DNA from: Monoraphidium neglectum
Taxonomy: Eukaryota > Chlorophyta > Chlorophyceae > Sphaeropleales > Selenastraceae
DNA length: 10,506 bases
Reading direction: 5' to 3'
Assembly (NCBI RefSeq): GCF_000611645.1
Contig: NW_014013104.1
Location: 7,930 to 18,435 of the forward strand
The notes under the pieces are model-generated. The model was not told the DNA's origin. It searched no databases and saw only the letters and a program-made list of their open reading frames with translations. Positions within the stretch are counted from its first letter, which is position 1. Each line of letters opens with the position of its first letter. The position numbers and the translations under genes were made by a program. Positions 1 to 8,161 of the stretch are shown here, one piece after another.

Positions 1-37
1 CCGGTGCCCTGGTGACTGCTGGTTGGCTGCCCCTCAC

Positions 38-3000
38 TCTGCAATCTTGGCAACGCCGCGGGCGTCCAGCAGGATGTTCTGGGGCTTCAGGTCCCTGGGG
101 TTTGGGCGGCGGCGGTGGGAGCGTCGGTTGTGCACATGAGAAAGGTACGTACAATGGGAGGCCAATCGAGACATCTTCCAGTAGGGCGGGGTTGAGGGTC
201 GTGGGGGTCGCAAGTGGATGGTGGGGGAATGCTGCGTGTGGGAAGTTGGGGGCTGTCGGGCACAGCCCCTTCAGCTGCGAAACAACAGGCAGCAGGTGGA
301 CCAGGTAAACCTGGCGAGTGCTAAGGGCAAACGTGCACTTGCAATTGGTGATTGCCAGCACACGGAGTTTGAGTGTTGCTGACTCGGATTGGCGAGAGTG
401 GCTGGCAGCACTGGCCGCGCCAGCACAGCTGTTGCGTGGACAGGCCCACCTGTGGACGATGGTGGGATGCAGCAGCGCCAGCCCCGCCGCCACATCAGCG
501 GCGACCTCCAGCGCGCGCCGCAGCGGCATCGGCTGCGCGGCGGCGCGGCGGCCGCGGGGGCCGCCTTGCTGGGCACCGTCGGTCCCGGCCGGGCTGCCGC
601 GCCTGGGGCCGTGGATCAGGTCTGACAGGTTTGACTCCATTAACTCCTGCATTGTGGGGGGGGGGTCGTTTACACCAATAACAAGAGAGGGTGCACAGGT
701 GAATGGCTAAAAACAGCAAATGCAGTGGACGGGTGTTCATGCAAAAGCTGGGTGGAGTGGGAAACAACGTGGTAATGGTGCTGTTGACCCCCAGCAGTGC
801 CCCCAGGGGATGGAGCGGGGCAGAGGGGGGTCACCTCACCCCCTCACTGAGGGTACATGGCATGAGGGTAGGCTAGCGGTGCTTGTGTTTATGCACACAG
901 GCGGGGAAGCTCCGCGAGGGCGTACGGACACGCAGGGGGCCAACATTGGTGATGCGCACTGCAGAACTGATGTGCAATACAGCACCACGCATCCGCCCCT
1001 GGTGCGAACGCAGCGCGGGCAGACCAGCGCGTGTTGTCATCACACGCAGCCCCAGCTTTTTGCGGCCGCACCTCGACAATGAAGACGACCGGCGGCGTCG
1101 TGCAGCCGCCCCACACGGTGACGATGTTGGGGTGGATCGGGATGCGCGCCACTGCAGGGCAGGGCAGGGGACGTCACAGGGGGGTGAAAGCGTGAGAGGT
1201 GAGGTGGTTGGATGCATTGCAACAGGTGCGGGGGAGGCCAATAATGCTCGTGAGGGCGCTTGTACAGTATGCAGTGCATGACAGAGAGGGCCGGGGCTTC
1301 AGATGTAGCGGCGGTTTTCGCTGACTGCGCACGCGAATGGAGAGACTGGGTCATGGCTGCACGCAGTGCGTGCTTGCAAAGCGGGCTCGAACGACAAAAG
1401 AGGCTCTACAGGTCGACTAATCAGCTGCCCCTCAAAATGATTCCCTCCCTTGCCGGCCGTTCGACAATTCAAGTGCCAGCAGAGGCAGGTGACCCCCCCC
1501 CCCCCCCCCCGCGCGCAACTGATGCTGAGCTCGTCCGCCATGGCGGCCGCCTCCCGGGAGTCGATGTGCTGCGCCGCCCAGCAGCCGCCCAGCAGCTTCA
1601 CGGCCACCGGCCTGCGCCCCTTGAGCACCCCGCGGTGCACCTGCGGCATGCACGCATGGGACCCGGGAGCAATCCCATAAAACACTTGCTGCTTCACTCG
1701 CTTTGCAGGACGAGGGGGCGGCGAGCGCCACGCGACACACGCGCCAATCGCCCTGCACGCGAGCTGCGCCGCTGGATTCAAAGCAGCAACTAGCAACCAG
1801 CAACCCGCAGCCAGCTCGCACAAAAGCAGCCGCGTCCGTGTCAGCACTGGTGCCCCAAAACAAATCGCCTGTCCAAAGGCGCCGGCGCCCAGGAAGGAGC
1901 GCGGGGCGGCCGGGAAGGCAACGTCACGGCGCAGGTCCAGGTGCATGTCCACGTCAGCGCGGATGGGGTCGGTCGGCATCACGATCTGACGGGGTTGGGG
2001 TATAAGTCAGAGGGGCAGAAGCAGATGAGTGCAAGAGAAGGGGGCGGATGGGGGTTTGGCTGGTGGCGTGGGGATGGTGATTCAACAGGTGGTGTGGGGA
2101 TGGGGATGTTGAAGGCCAGGCAGCATCACCCATCCAGCAGCGATCACAGCACGCAGCAGTGACTGGCGTCAGCCCAGTGAGGGGCGCTGTCTGGGTGAGG
2201 CGTGGACACAGCGCGCCGGCGCGCCAGCGCCAGAGCGGCGGCACGCCAGCCGGGCGCTTTGCATGTGCATGCGCAAGGATGCATCCGCCGGCGCTTGCGC
2301 ATGCAAACCCCGTAATCATATGCGCCCGATCACCCTCATGTCTGCGCTCCGCGCTGAGCTGGCGCGTGCAAGGCCCCCCGCCTCCTCTGGCGCGTCGGCG
2401 TCCGCGGCCGGCAGCACCCACAGCGTGACGCGGCCCCCGCCCCTGCGTGGCGGTGGCAGCGAGAAGCAGGGGCAGGCCAGGCAGGGCCTCAGCTTTGTGT
2501 CGTGCTGTCAGACTTGAAGCCTTGACGGTGGGTGACCAACGCAGCAGCTGCAGGCTGGCGATTCAAATTTCCGCCTTCGACACTGCAGGGAGCTGGGCTG
2601 CTGGGTGGCGACAACACCTGGTGCCGCAACATCCATCCAGCAAATGCATGCACACTGTGAGTTCCTTTGCCGCAGTGGACTCACGTGCCAGAGGATACGG
2701 GGCCGGTTGGCTCCTCGATGCCAATGAACGCATGCACCCGCCGCCTGCACTCCGTCACATCAACGCTCTCGCCCCCGCCGCCGCCCGCCCGCCCTGCCCC
2801 GTCATCCGCCCCCGTCGCGCCGCCACGGCCGCCCGTGCTGGACGCTAGCCATGACGGCATCGACAGGCCGAGGGCGCTCGTCGTCGCGCGCAGCATCACG
2901 CGTGCCGCCTGAGGGCCGCCGGGCGGCGCCGGCGGCCCGGGGTCGGATATTGCGGATGCCCCGGCCTCGGCCATTGCAACGGCGGCGGCGGTTGAAGATG

Positions 3001-6000
3001 CCACACTGCGTCCGCCAGCCTCCAACTCCGCCGGCAACGACGCATGGGATGCGCCCGCGGCGGCGCCGGCCCGGCCGCCGGCGCCCGCGAGCGCCTTTGA
3101 CAGCGCGGCAAGCACGCCCGGCGGCGGCGGATGTCCACTGGTGGCACCCACGACGCCGCCGCCCCTGCTTGCGCTGCTGGGGCCGCTCCTGGCGCTGCTG
3201 GCGCTGGCGCCGCTCCTCCCGGCGCCGCCCTGGCTGGTGGCGCTGAGAAAGGGGCGCTCAAGGGACGACGACGCCGCGCTGCTGCCCCCTCCAGACGGGC
3301 CCGCCCGCGGCAGCACGGGCCGCGAGCCCGAGCCGCGGCCGCCGCTGTCGGCGCTGTGGGCCGCAAACATGTTCAGATCGTCGAGCCCCAGATCACGGTG
3401 ATCTTGATCTGGCCCGTAATCATCCCGGCCCCCTTCCTCATCGTAGGACGGGCCGCCGTCCGCCGCCGCCTTGACAGCCCCTGCGTGGGCATCGGCGCGG
3501 CGGCGGCGGCGGCGGCGGCGGCGGGCGAGCAGCACGGTGCCGCAAAGCAGCAGAGCGAGTGCGGCAGCACCGCCAACAGCGGCGCCGACGATCACTCCTG
3601 TTGACGCCGGCTGCGGCTTTGGGGGCGGCGGAGCCGGCGGCGCCGCGGGGCCGTTGCCGATCGCCGGCGCTTTGGCCTTGGGAGCGGCCGGGCTTGGCGG
3701 CGTGTTGGCTGTCTCGCTGACCTGCTGCGGCAGCTGTGGGCCGTTGCCGCGCGGCGCAAAGCCGCCGTTGGGCAGGCCGTCGCCGCCGGCGGCGCCGCCG
3801 TTTGGCAGCTGAGTGCCAGCTGCTACTGCTGCTGCTGCCTCAGGAGCAGCGGCTGCGTCGGCTGCGTCGATTGCGTCGATTGCGTCAGTGGCGGCAGCCC
3901 CTGAATCTGCTGGTGACTCAGCGGATGCTGACTCAGCGGCGGAGGGATCCGCGCAGCGGTCCCAGTCGCGCTCGCGGAAGTCCAAAGTTTTCGGGATCTC
4001 TGCTGTGCAGGTTGCGCGGTCGACGGGGCACCAGGGGCCAGTGTAACTGCGGGTGACATGTGGGCGGGTAGGTGGGTGCATGGTGAGGCTGATGCGTGTG
4101 CGGAGCCAAACCGAGTGAGCGCTATGTCTGGGCAGCACACAAGTAATGGGCCTGCGGCGTGGGGCTGCAAGGCGTGGCTGAATAGCAACACCACTCAGCA
4201 AGGCTTGCTTCATGACTAGATGCACTGAACATGGCGTTAGAGCATTTTTGCCAGGTTCACTGCACCGAGCCACAACACGGCTGGGGTGTCGTACAAACCC
4301 AACAAAGCTTGGGTGGTTGGCGATGAGCACACGCGTGGCCGCCTGGCCCGCTCACTTTCCGGGCGCCCCCGGCGCGGCCGCGCACGAGCCATTGGCGTGG
4401 AGCGCCCCACCGGCGTCCCGCCACTCGCCCTGGCACAGGCAGCCGCCAACGGTGCGCTCACGCACCTCCCCACTGCAGGACGCGCGCAGCGCGTGGGTGC
4501 AGATCACAAGGGGTTGCTTGCTCTTTTGTTATGAGGGTGGGGCATGAGTGCGCGGGGCATGTAGGGAAATTCCCGCTGACAGAAACCAACGCCGGCACTG
4601 CGGCTGATGTACACACTGAATCAGCACCTCGCGCTGAGTGCAGCCACGGCCAGACGGCCACAAGCAAATGCCTCTTCACCGCACACCGCCCAGCCCGCGC
4701 GTCCCGCTCACCAGTAATCATAGTAAACCACCGACGCGTTGCGCGCGGTGACGTAAGCACCATAGTACGAGTGACACTCCCGCGGGTCCACGGGGCACCA
4801 CGCCCCCGCCGTCAGCAGCCTGTTGCCGGGGTCCGCACAGCCGAAGAATGTCGTGTTGCCACCCCCGCCGCCGCCGTTGGCCAGCGGCCTGGCCGCTGCG
4901 GGCGGCAGGTACCGCCAGCCGTGCGGCGAGCAGCGGCAGCTGGACTGCGTTTCAAAGAGATAGGCGCCCCGCTGGCGGGCGAGAGCGTAGGGACGGGTGG
5001 CGGGGACGGGCGGCAGCGCGGCGGCCGCGGCGCCGGACAGGGGCGGGGTGCTGTTGCGGGCCGCGCCGTAGGCCGTGTCGTTGCTGGTGATGCAGGGGGA
5101 GAGTCGGGAATGGTGGGGAGGCAGGGAAGTGCAGGGGGCACGCTCTGGATGAGAGGGATAAGAACGACAAGCTAGTTTGGACAGCACAGTTCGGCAGAAA
5201 AGGCAGCAATGTGCGTAGCCAGTCGGCAGAAGCAGGTGCGCGAAGGATGCCCCACCCAAGGTGTGTGCATGACTCCTGGCCTGCGCCCGCCCCCAGACCG
5301 GCGGCACCAGCACGCTGACCTCCTGGCCGAGCCGGCCCCCACACATGGCAGGGTCAACGGGTCGAACTGCAGGATAAGACCCCCCAAGCACTTGAGTGCT
5401 GCGCGGCCCCCTCAACCCCCTCCCCCCTCAAGCGCTGAGGGCCGGCGCAGTCGATCAGAAGCCTTTCTGCGAAGCGCCGCGGGTCGCCCACCAATAGTCC
5501 CACAGCCCAGGGTCCTTCGAGCCATCCGAGGCCTTGGGGAACGAGGGGCAGCTGGCGGCGTAGACGCGGCACCAGGCGCCGCCTGCTCGCACACCGACAG
5601 CGCGCGGCCGGCAGTGGTGCGTGCAGGTGAGAATTGTCGTGGGACCTCAGGCTGCTAGATAAGTGAGGCACGGGTATCCAGACAAAAGCACGGACGGAGA
5701 CGTGCATGACAGCTCAAGCCCCTCCATCACACGCACGCGCAGCACATGTCTGCAGCTCCGCAAGCTGCAACCACCGATCACAGCGGGGCGCGTCGCACAT
5801 GCAAATGATTATGCGACGCGGCGGCACCGATGACTGCCGCTCACCCCCCATCCGCTCGTGAAGCCCCGGCACCCACCGGCTGTGCTGTTGTCTGGCGCCG
5901 GCAGGGTCGCACAGCGGCCGCCTGTAACGGCGCTCTGGCCAGTGGCGGCGTCGGACGGGTTCCACTTGGCCAAGCAGGTGCACCCGAGGTTGGTCCTCAG

Positions 6001-6859
6001 CCGGGGCTTGGGCAAGCAATAGGCGAAGAGCCTGCAGGCAAGTTCAAGTGCAGTGTGAGGCGCGCAGAGTTTTATGAGCAGAGAACAGAAGCCGTGACCT
6101 TCAATTGATCCAGGATGTGGGTGGGTACACAGCTTTGGAAGGGGAGGGTAGGAGGGGAGCAGCACAGCGCGATTCGAGGCTGCAGGTCTCCTGGTGCAGT
6201 GCACCATCGAGCCCGACCTCTCCAACCGGGCGGTGACATCATGCTGACAAGGCTTCCCTCGTCCCGGAGACCACCACCCTGCTGGGTGGCGCAGCGGCCT
6301 GATCATTGTACTCCAGCCGCACGCGCCTGGTCTCGTTGCCGGTGCCGTCCAGGGTGACCTCTCCATCGTACCCACAGCTCTGGCCCGCCGCGTCTGCGGC
6401 CAGCGGGCACCACTCCGCGTCGCCGTCGCCGGGGGCCCAGCGGCCGCAGCCGACGGTGGCCTGGCCGGTGATCTGCACGGGGTCGGCGGCGCAGGGGCAG
6501 ACCTGCCAGGAGGTGTTGGCGACGACCGTGCCGCCCCCGGGAGGTGCACCGGGCAGGGGGGCCGCTGTGTGGGGTGTGCATTTTTGAAGCCGAGCATGCC
6601 GGGGGCGGGCTGGCGTTAGCGGAGCCCTGGCAGTGCTTTTGGGACTTGGTGCGGGTGCATTGCATTGGGCTCGAGATGCCTGTTTGGGTAAACACGCCAG
6701 TGTTGCAGGGCAAGCAACAAATTGTGTGTGCACGCCGTTGCCGAGGCAAGCGCTGTCGCATGCACCTTGGACGAGGCCTCGAGGCAACCTAGCGAGTGCT
6801 TGAGGAATTCCTGCCAGCATCAGCCACAGCAAGGGCCGGACACGCCACGCTGCGGCCAT
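38..6859 (-). CDS. Receptor-like Ser/Thr protein kinase with four-module cysteine-rich ectodomain (3' end beyond window)
   Basis: Single-pass membrane receptor kinase, read right to left. Exons I assign: 6859-6312, 6031-5877, 5582-5492, 5083-4712, 4472-4356, 4046-2685, 2442-2334, 1985-1869, 1640-1520, 1151-1072, 646-450, 94-38; all phases agree, giving 1108 residues plus two bases. Layout: signal peptide 1-23; cysteine modules about 121-459; Ala/Pro stalk 460-576; transmembrane helix about 577-602; nine Arg 603-611; disordered linker to about 945; kinase from 949 on, with glycine loop GAGAFG (951-956), Lys972, Glu994, HPN (1004-1006), HRDLKPQN (1089-1096) and the Asp of the expected DFG split at the last donor. 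Kinase function is established family knowledge; ligand and pathway are unknown. The style of the HRDLKPQNILLD loop resembles TKL/plant-type receptor kinases, though the subfamily is inference. Introns use GTG-type donors mostly, with one GC donor and one GTACAA donor. Start chosen because the ATG opens a textbook signal peptide. Remaining kinase C-lobe lies left of position 1. Confidence 0.86.
1493..1510. repeat. Homopolymer of 18 C (G on the coding strand)
   Basis: Eighteen C in a row, flanked by GCGCGC. On the kinase coding strand it is G18, starting ten bases inside the intron whose donor is at 1519. It is prone to length change and to sequencing error, but sits in an intron, so it does not affect the frame. 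Confidence 0.95.
1641..1868 (-). other. GC-AG intron inside the kinase glycine-rich loop
   Basis: Exon 8 ends with the codons for Gly-Gln (GGACAG) at 1869 and is followed by GCGATT, not GT. Exon 9 begins with GTG after CCGCAG. Joining them directly gives an unbroken glycine loop plus strand 2, GAGAFGQVHRGVL, as in normal kinases. The nearest GT, eight bases into the intron, would shift the frame. This points to a GC-AG intron, a known minor class of U2 introns. A sequence error changing GT to GC is an alternative. Confidence 0.7.
2266..2305. repeat. Perfect 12-bp inverted repeat (hairpin) in a kinase intron
   Basis: TGCATGCGCAAG at 2266-2277 pairs perfectly with CTTGCGCATGCA at 2294-2305 across a 16-base loop. 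It lies inside the intron 1986-2333, about 30 bases after the donor. The role is unknown; an RNA stem close to a donor could influence splicing. Confidence 0.8.
2685..4046 (-). other. Exon 6: end of ectodomain, stalk, transmembrane helix, poly-Arg and cytosolic linker
   Basis: The largest exon (1362 nt) carries residues 428-882. It starts with the end of the fourth cysteine module (W433-C434, C441, C459), continues with an Ala/Asp/Pro-rich stalk that includes a short Asp-Ala-Ile repeat (residues 482-488) and a proline run (566-570), then a Gly/Ala/Leu-rich hydrophobic segment at about 577-602 without charges. Nine consecutive Arg follow at 603-611, a strong positive-inside and stop-transfer signal that fixes the topology with the kinase in the cytosol. 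Beyond lies an acidic Tyr/Asp patch and then about 240 residues rich in Ser, Gly and Ala with no fold that I can see. Donor GTGAGT at 2684, phase 2. Confidence 0.85.
3497..3523 (-). repeat. CGC trinucleotide repeat coding for nine arginines
   Basis: Nine CGC codons in a row directly after the transmembrane helix of the receptor kinase. Translated as Arg they form the cytosolic stop-transfer charge cluster. The pure codon repeat can expand or shrink by replication slippage, so the number of Arg may vary between strains. Confidence 0.92.
4356..4472 (-). other. Exon 5: first part of fourth cysteine module
   Basis: A 117-nt exon that completes Cys389 with its first base and encodes C400-x-C402, W406 and C419, ending with two bases of the Asn428 codon. 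Exon 6 then supplies the Trp433-Cys434 and Cys441 of the same module and a closing Asp-Arg-Cys459. Acceptor is CTGCAG, donor GTGAGC. The intron-split Asn428 lies in an N-Y-T sequon formed only after splicing; a second sequon is at Asn417. Confidence 0.82.
4712..5083 (-). other. Exon 4: third cysteine module, single exon
   Basis: This exon is exactly one module long. Its first base completes the boundary Cys codon (residue 265) and its last two bases, TG, begin the next one (residue 389), so both flanking introns are phase 2 and lie within the Cys codon. Inside are C314-x-C316, W321, C347, W360-C361 and C368. The stretch before the C-x-C is longer than in other modules (48 residues, Ala/Pro-rich), and a Gly run sits at residues 335-340. 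Sequons occur at Asn266, Asn275, Asn341 and Asn380, so the segment is probably extracellular and glycosylated. Confidence 0.82.
5492..6031 (-). other. Exons 2 and 3: second cysteine module
   Basis: Two exons (6031-5877 and 5582-5492) joined by a phase-1 intron build one module: boundary Tyr187-Cys188, C200-x-C202, W206, C223, W238-C239 and C246, ending at the Asp-Tyr-Cys264/265 border. The splice creates the Ala-Gly-Gly-Ala-Trp-Cys sequence that matches the equivalent point in the third and fourth modules, which strongly supports both sites. Exon 3 ends in TG, the first two bases of a Cys codon (phase 2). This is the only module with an internal intron before the Trp-Cys of the four, apart from the last one, whose intron falls a few residues before its Trp-Cys. 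One sequon, Asn231-Ser-Thr, is visible. Confidence 0.8.
6312..6859 (-). other. Exon 1: signal peptide and first cysteine module of the receptor kinase
   Basis: The ATG at 6859 begins a signal peptide: a short n-region with two Arg, a Leu-rich core (residues 9-16) and an Ala-Leu-Ala ending at residue 23, so the protein should enter the secretory pathway. Residues 34-94 hold six scattered Cys in a stretch unlike the later modules. From residue 121 a recognisable module begins: C121-x-C123, C138, W150-C151 and C162, with sequons at Asn115 and Asn175. The exon end at 6312 (donor GTACAA, phase 2) was chosen because it restores frame into exon 2 and aligns the next Tyr-Cys with those at other module borders; a GTCAGC donor 45 nt further on would also keep frame. 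An in-frame intron may be hidden at 6565-6765 (see findings). Confidence 0.7.
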
Positions 6860-7393
6860 CAGTGACGACCGACGAGTTGTTCAACAGGCACGACTCGGCA
6901 AGGTAACTGCGCTTAATAACAGTTCCAGTTGCAATACATTTCACAATCTGCAACATCCGACTGGATGCATTGCTGAAGCCATTCACGGCCACTCAGGTGG
7001 GTGTGTTCCCACTGAGGGACCTTCCTTGCTGCGCAGTGTGTGCTGAGCGGCACCAGATCCGCATGGCGGGGTTATCCTTTGCTGTCATGTGATTGAAAAA
7101 CTCTGTCGCTTAGCATGTACAAAGTAGAGTCATGCGTCGGGCAGGACGTGCCAGATCATCAGCAGAGGCGTCCTCCGCGCAGCCAGGTCAACAGCCAAGG
7201 CGCTGTGCAATGGCTTGACAGCCGGGGGACGCACACCTTGGGGATGCGGCCTCATGCGGTATAACAGGGTGGCGCAGGCGCGAAAACAGCAGGTTTGACT
7301 GAAGGACTTGGGGGTTTGACCGCCCAGCAAGATGAGCTTCTATTTGTCGCCATCATGCCCGCCCTCTTCCCCCGCCAATTGCGCCACATTGTA

Positions 7394-7398
7394 TTACA
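7394..7398 (-). other. Candidate TGTAA polyadenylation signal for the dehydrogenase gene
   Basis: TGTAA on the minus strand, the poly(A) signal typical of chlorophyte green algae. Apart from a copy overlapping the dehydrogenase stop codon (8162-8166), it is the only one I see between the two genes. It would imply a 3' UTR of roughly 770 nt. A five-base motif is weak evidence alone. Confidence 0.35.
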
Positions 7399-7859
7399 AA
7401 GGTGATACAACGGCAACTGGGCAGACGCTGGGTATGGTGTACAAGCGCCGCCGCATCAGTTGACCCCTACCATGCGCGCGGCCGTCCCCCACCACGCGCA
7501 AGCATAACATTGCATACATGCTCATACATCGCAGCGCGGCACACAGCAGTAAATGCAGCAGCTCTGCCCTGTGCCTTCCCCCGTCCCCTGTAAAAGAGGA
7601 GCATGCCTGCCAGGTCAGCGGCGTCGGCGCTGCCTCCAGCATGCCTGCAATACGGCCTCCAAGTCGCCGTCTCCGCGGTGCCTGATGCAGCGCCACAAAG
7701 TGGGGCGCCGCACGTACACCCCAAATCCCAATGCCTCAAGTCGGAAAAGTCGCAAAGGCGCTGTGCGAAGGCGGCGCAGGGCCGCCAGCAAGGGCTTGCT
7801 TGGTTGCGCCGCGGTCCCCTCGGACGTTTCAGGTAATGGTGCGGGCGGCGCGCCACAAA

Positions 7860-7901
7860 GGGGTTGGGTTTCCTCACAGAATAGGGGTTGGGTTCTTCAC
7901 A
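7860..7901. repeat. Imperfect tandem direct repeat, two copies, period 24 nt
   Basis: GGGGTTGGGTTTCCTCACA at 7860-7878 is followed by GGGGTTGGGTTCTTCACA at 7884-7901. The two differ at a few bases. It lies in the presumed 3' UTR of the dehydrogenase gene. No function is evident. Confidence 0.6.
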
Positions 7902-8161
7902 AGTGTTCTTGGCTTCAAATCTCAAGTGCGACGCAGAGTGTCCCGGCAACGTTCTGTGCACTATGCGCACGAGCGCGTCTTGCTTGCGCGGCTAGCACAG
8001 CGCGGCTTCCTAGCGCAAACGCCGCCACGGGCCAGACAGGTGCGAGCGCACGAGCACTGAGCACCGTCGGTGTCTTCAGAATCCCACGTTTAGCGGCACC
8101 GAGCGCCCGCGTCGCACGTGCGCGCCAGCTCGCTGCGCCCGGCCAGAAGCGCGTTTCCCTC

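Larger units (their letters stand above)
38..2442 (-). other. Exons 7-12: juxtamembrane end and protein kinase catalytic domain (first half)
   Basis: Exons 2442-2334, 1985-1869, 1640-1520, 1151-1072, 646-450 and 94-38. The Gly-rich loop spans the end of exon 8; Val-His-Arg-Gly and Ala-Val-Lys972 open exon 9; the helix-C Glu994 is near its end; His-Pro-Asn is in exon 10; the hinge joins exons 10 and 11 (Ile-Val-Glu|Glu-Leu-Met-Glu). Exon 11 holds a Gly/Arg-rich insertion of about 25 residues after helix D, then helix E. The HRD catalytic motif is split, with Arg1090 spanning exons 11 and 12. All residues needed for ATP binding seen so far are present, so the kinase looks active. The last donor (37, GTGAGG) follows GA, which would give the Asp of DFG in the next exon off the window. 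Confidence 0.9.
6860..8161. other. Intergenic region: 3' UTR of dehydrogenase gene and promoter/5' UTR of kinase gene
   Basis: About 1.3 kb between the dehydrogenase stop codon and the kinase start codon, both on the minus strand. I find no reading frame here with family motifs; the open frames on either strand have scattered composition and no recognisable domain. Composition is more mixed than the exons, with AT-richer patches near 6905-6960 and 7085-7130. No clear TATA box is visible at a sensible distance upstream of 6859. Contents I can name are a possible poly(A) signal and a short direct repeat, listed separately. Confidence 0.6.

Noticed and set aside
873..1241. Open frames on both strands around the helix-C exon.
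   Set aside because: Only the 1072-1151 portion matches a kinase; the remainder is intron with acceptor and donor at its ends.
3131..3604. Long plus-strand open frames opposite the large kinase exon.
   Set aside because: They are antisense to an Ala/Gly/Arg-rich coding exon; the minus frame has the transmembrane helix and continuous phase with flanking exons.
5271..5370. Exon-like segment on the minus strand after a good CTGCAG acceptor, containing a Cys-x-Cys or Leu-Val-Pro-Pro-rich translation depending on frame.
   Set aside because: Joined in phase 2 to exon 3 it hits a stop after three codons, while the direct join of exon 3 to exon 4 gives a perfect boundary cysteine.
5355..5372. GTTCGACCC-like string on the minus strand, reminiscent of a tRNA T-arm.
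   Set aside because: No matching acceptor stem, D-arm or anticodon arm at suitable spacing; the stretch is intron of the kinase gene.
7467..7970. Minus-strand open frame of 167 codons downstream of the dehydrogenase stop.
   Set aside because: Composition is irregular, with many Cys, His and Pro and no domain, and it lies where the dehydrogenase 3' UTR should be. Not supported as a gene.
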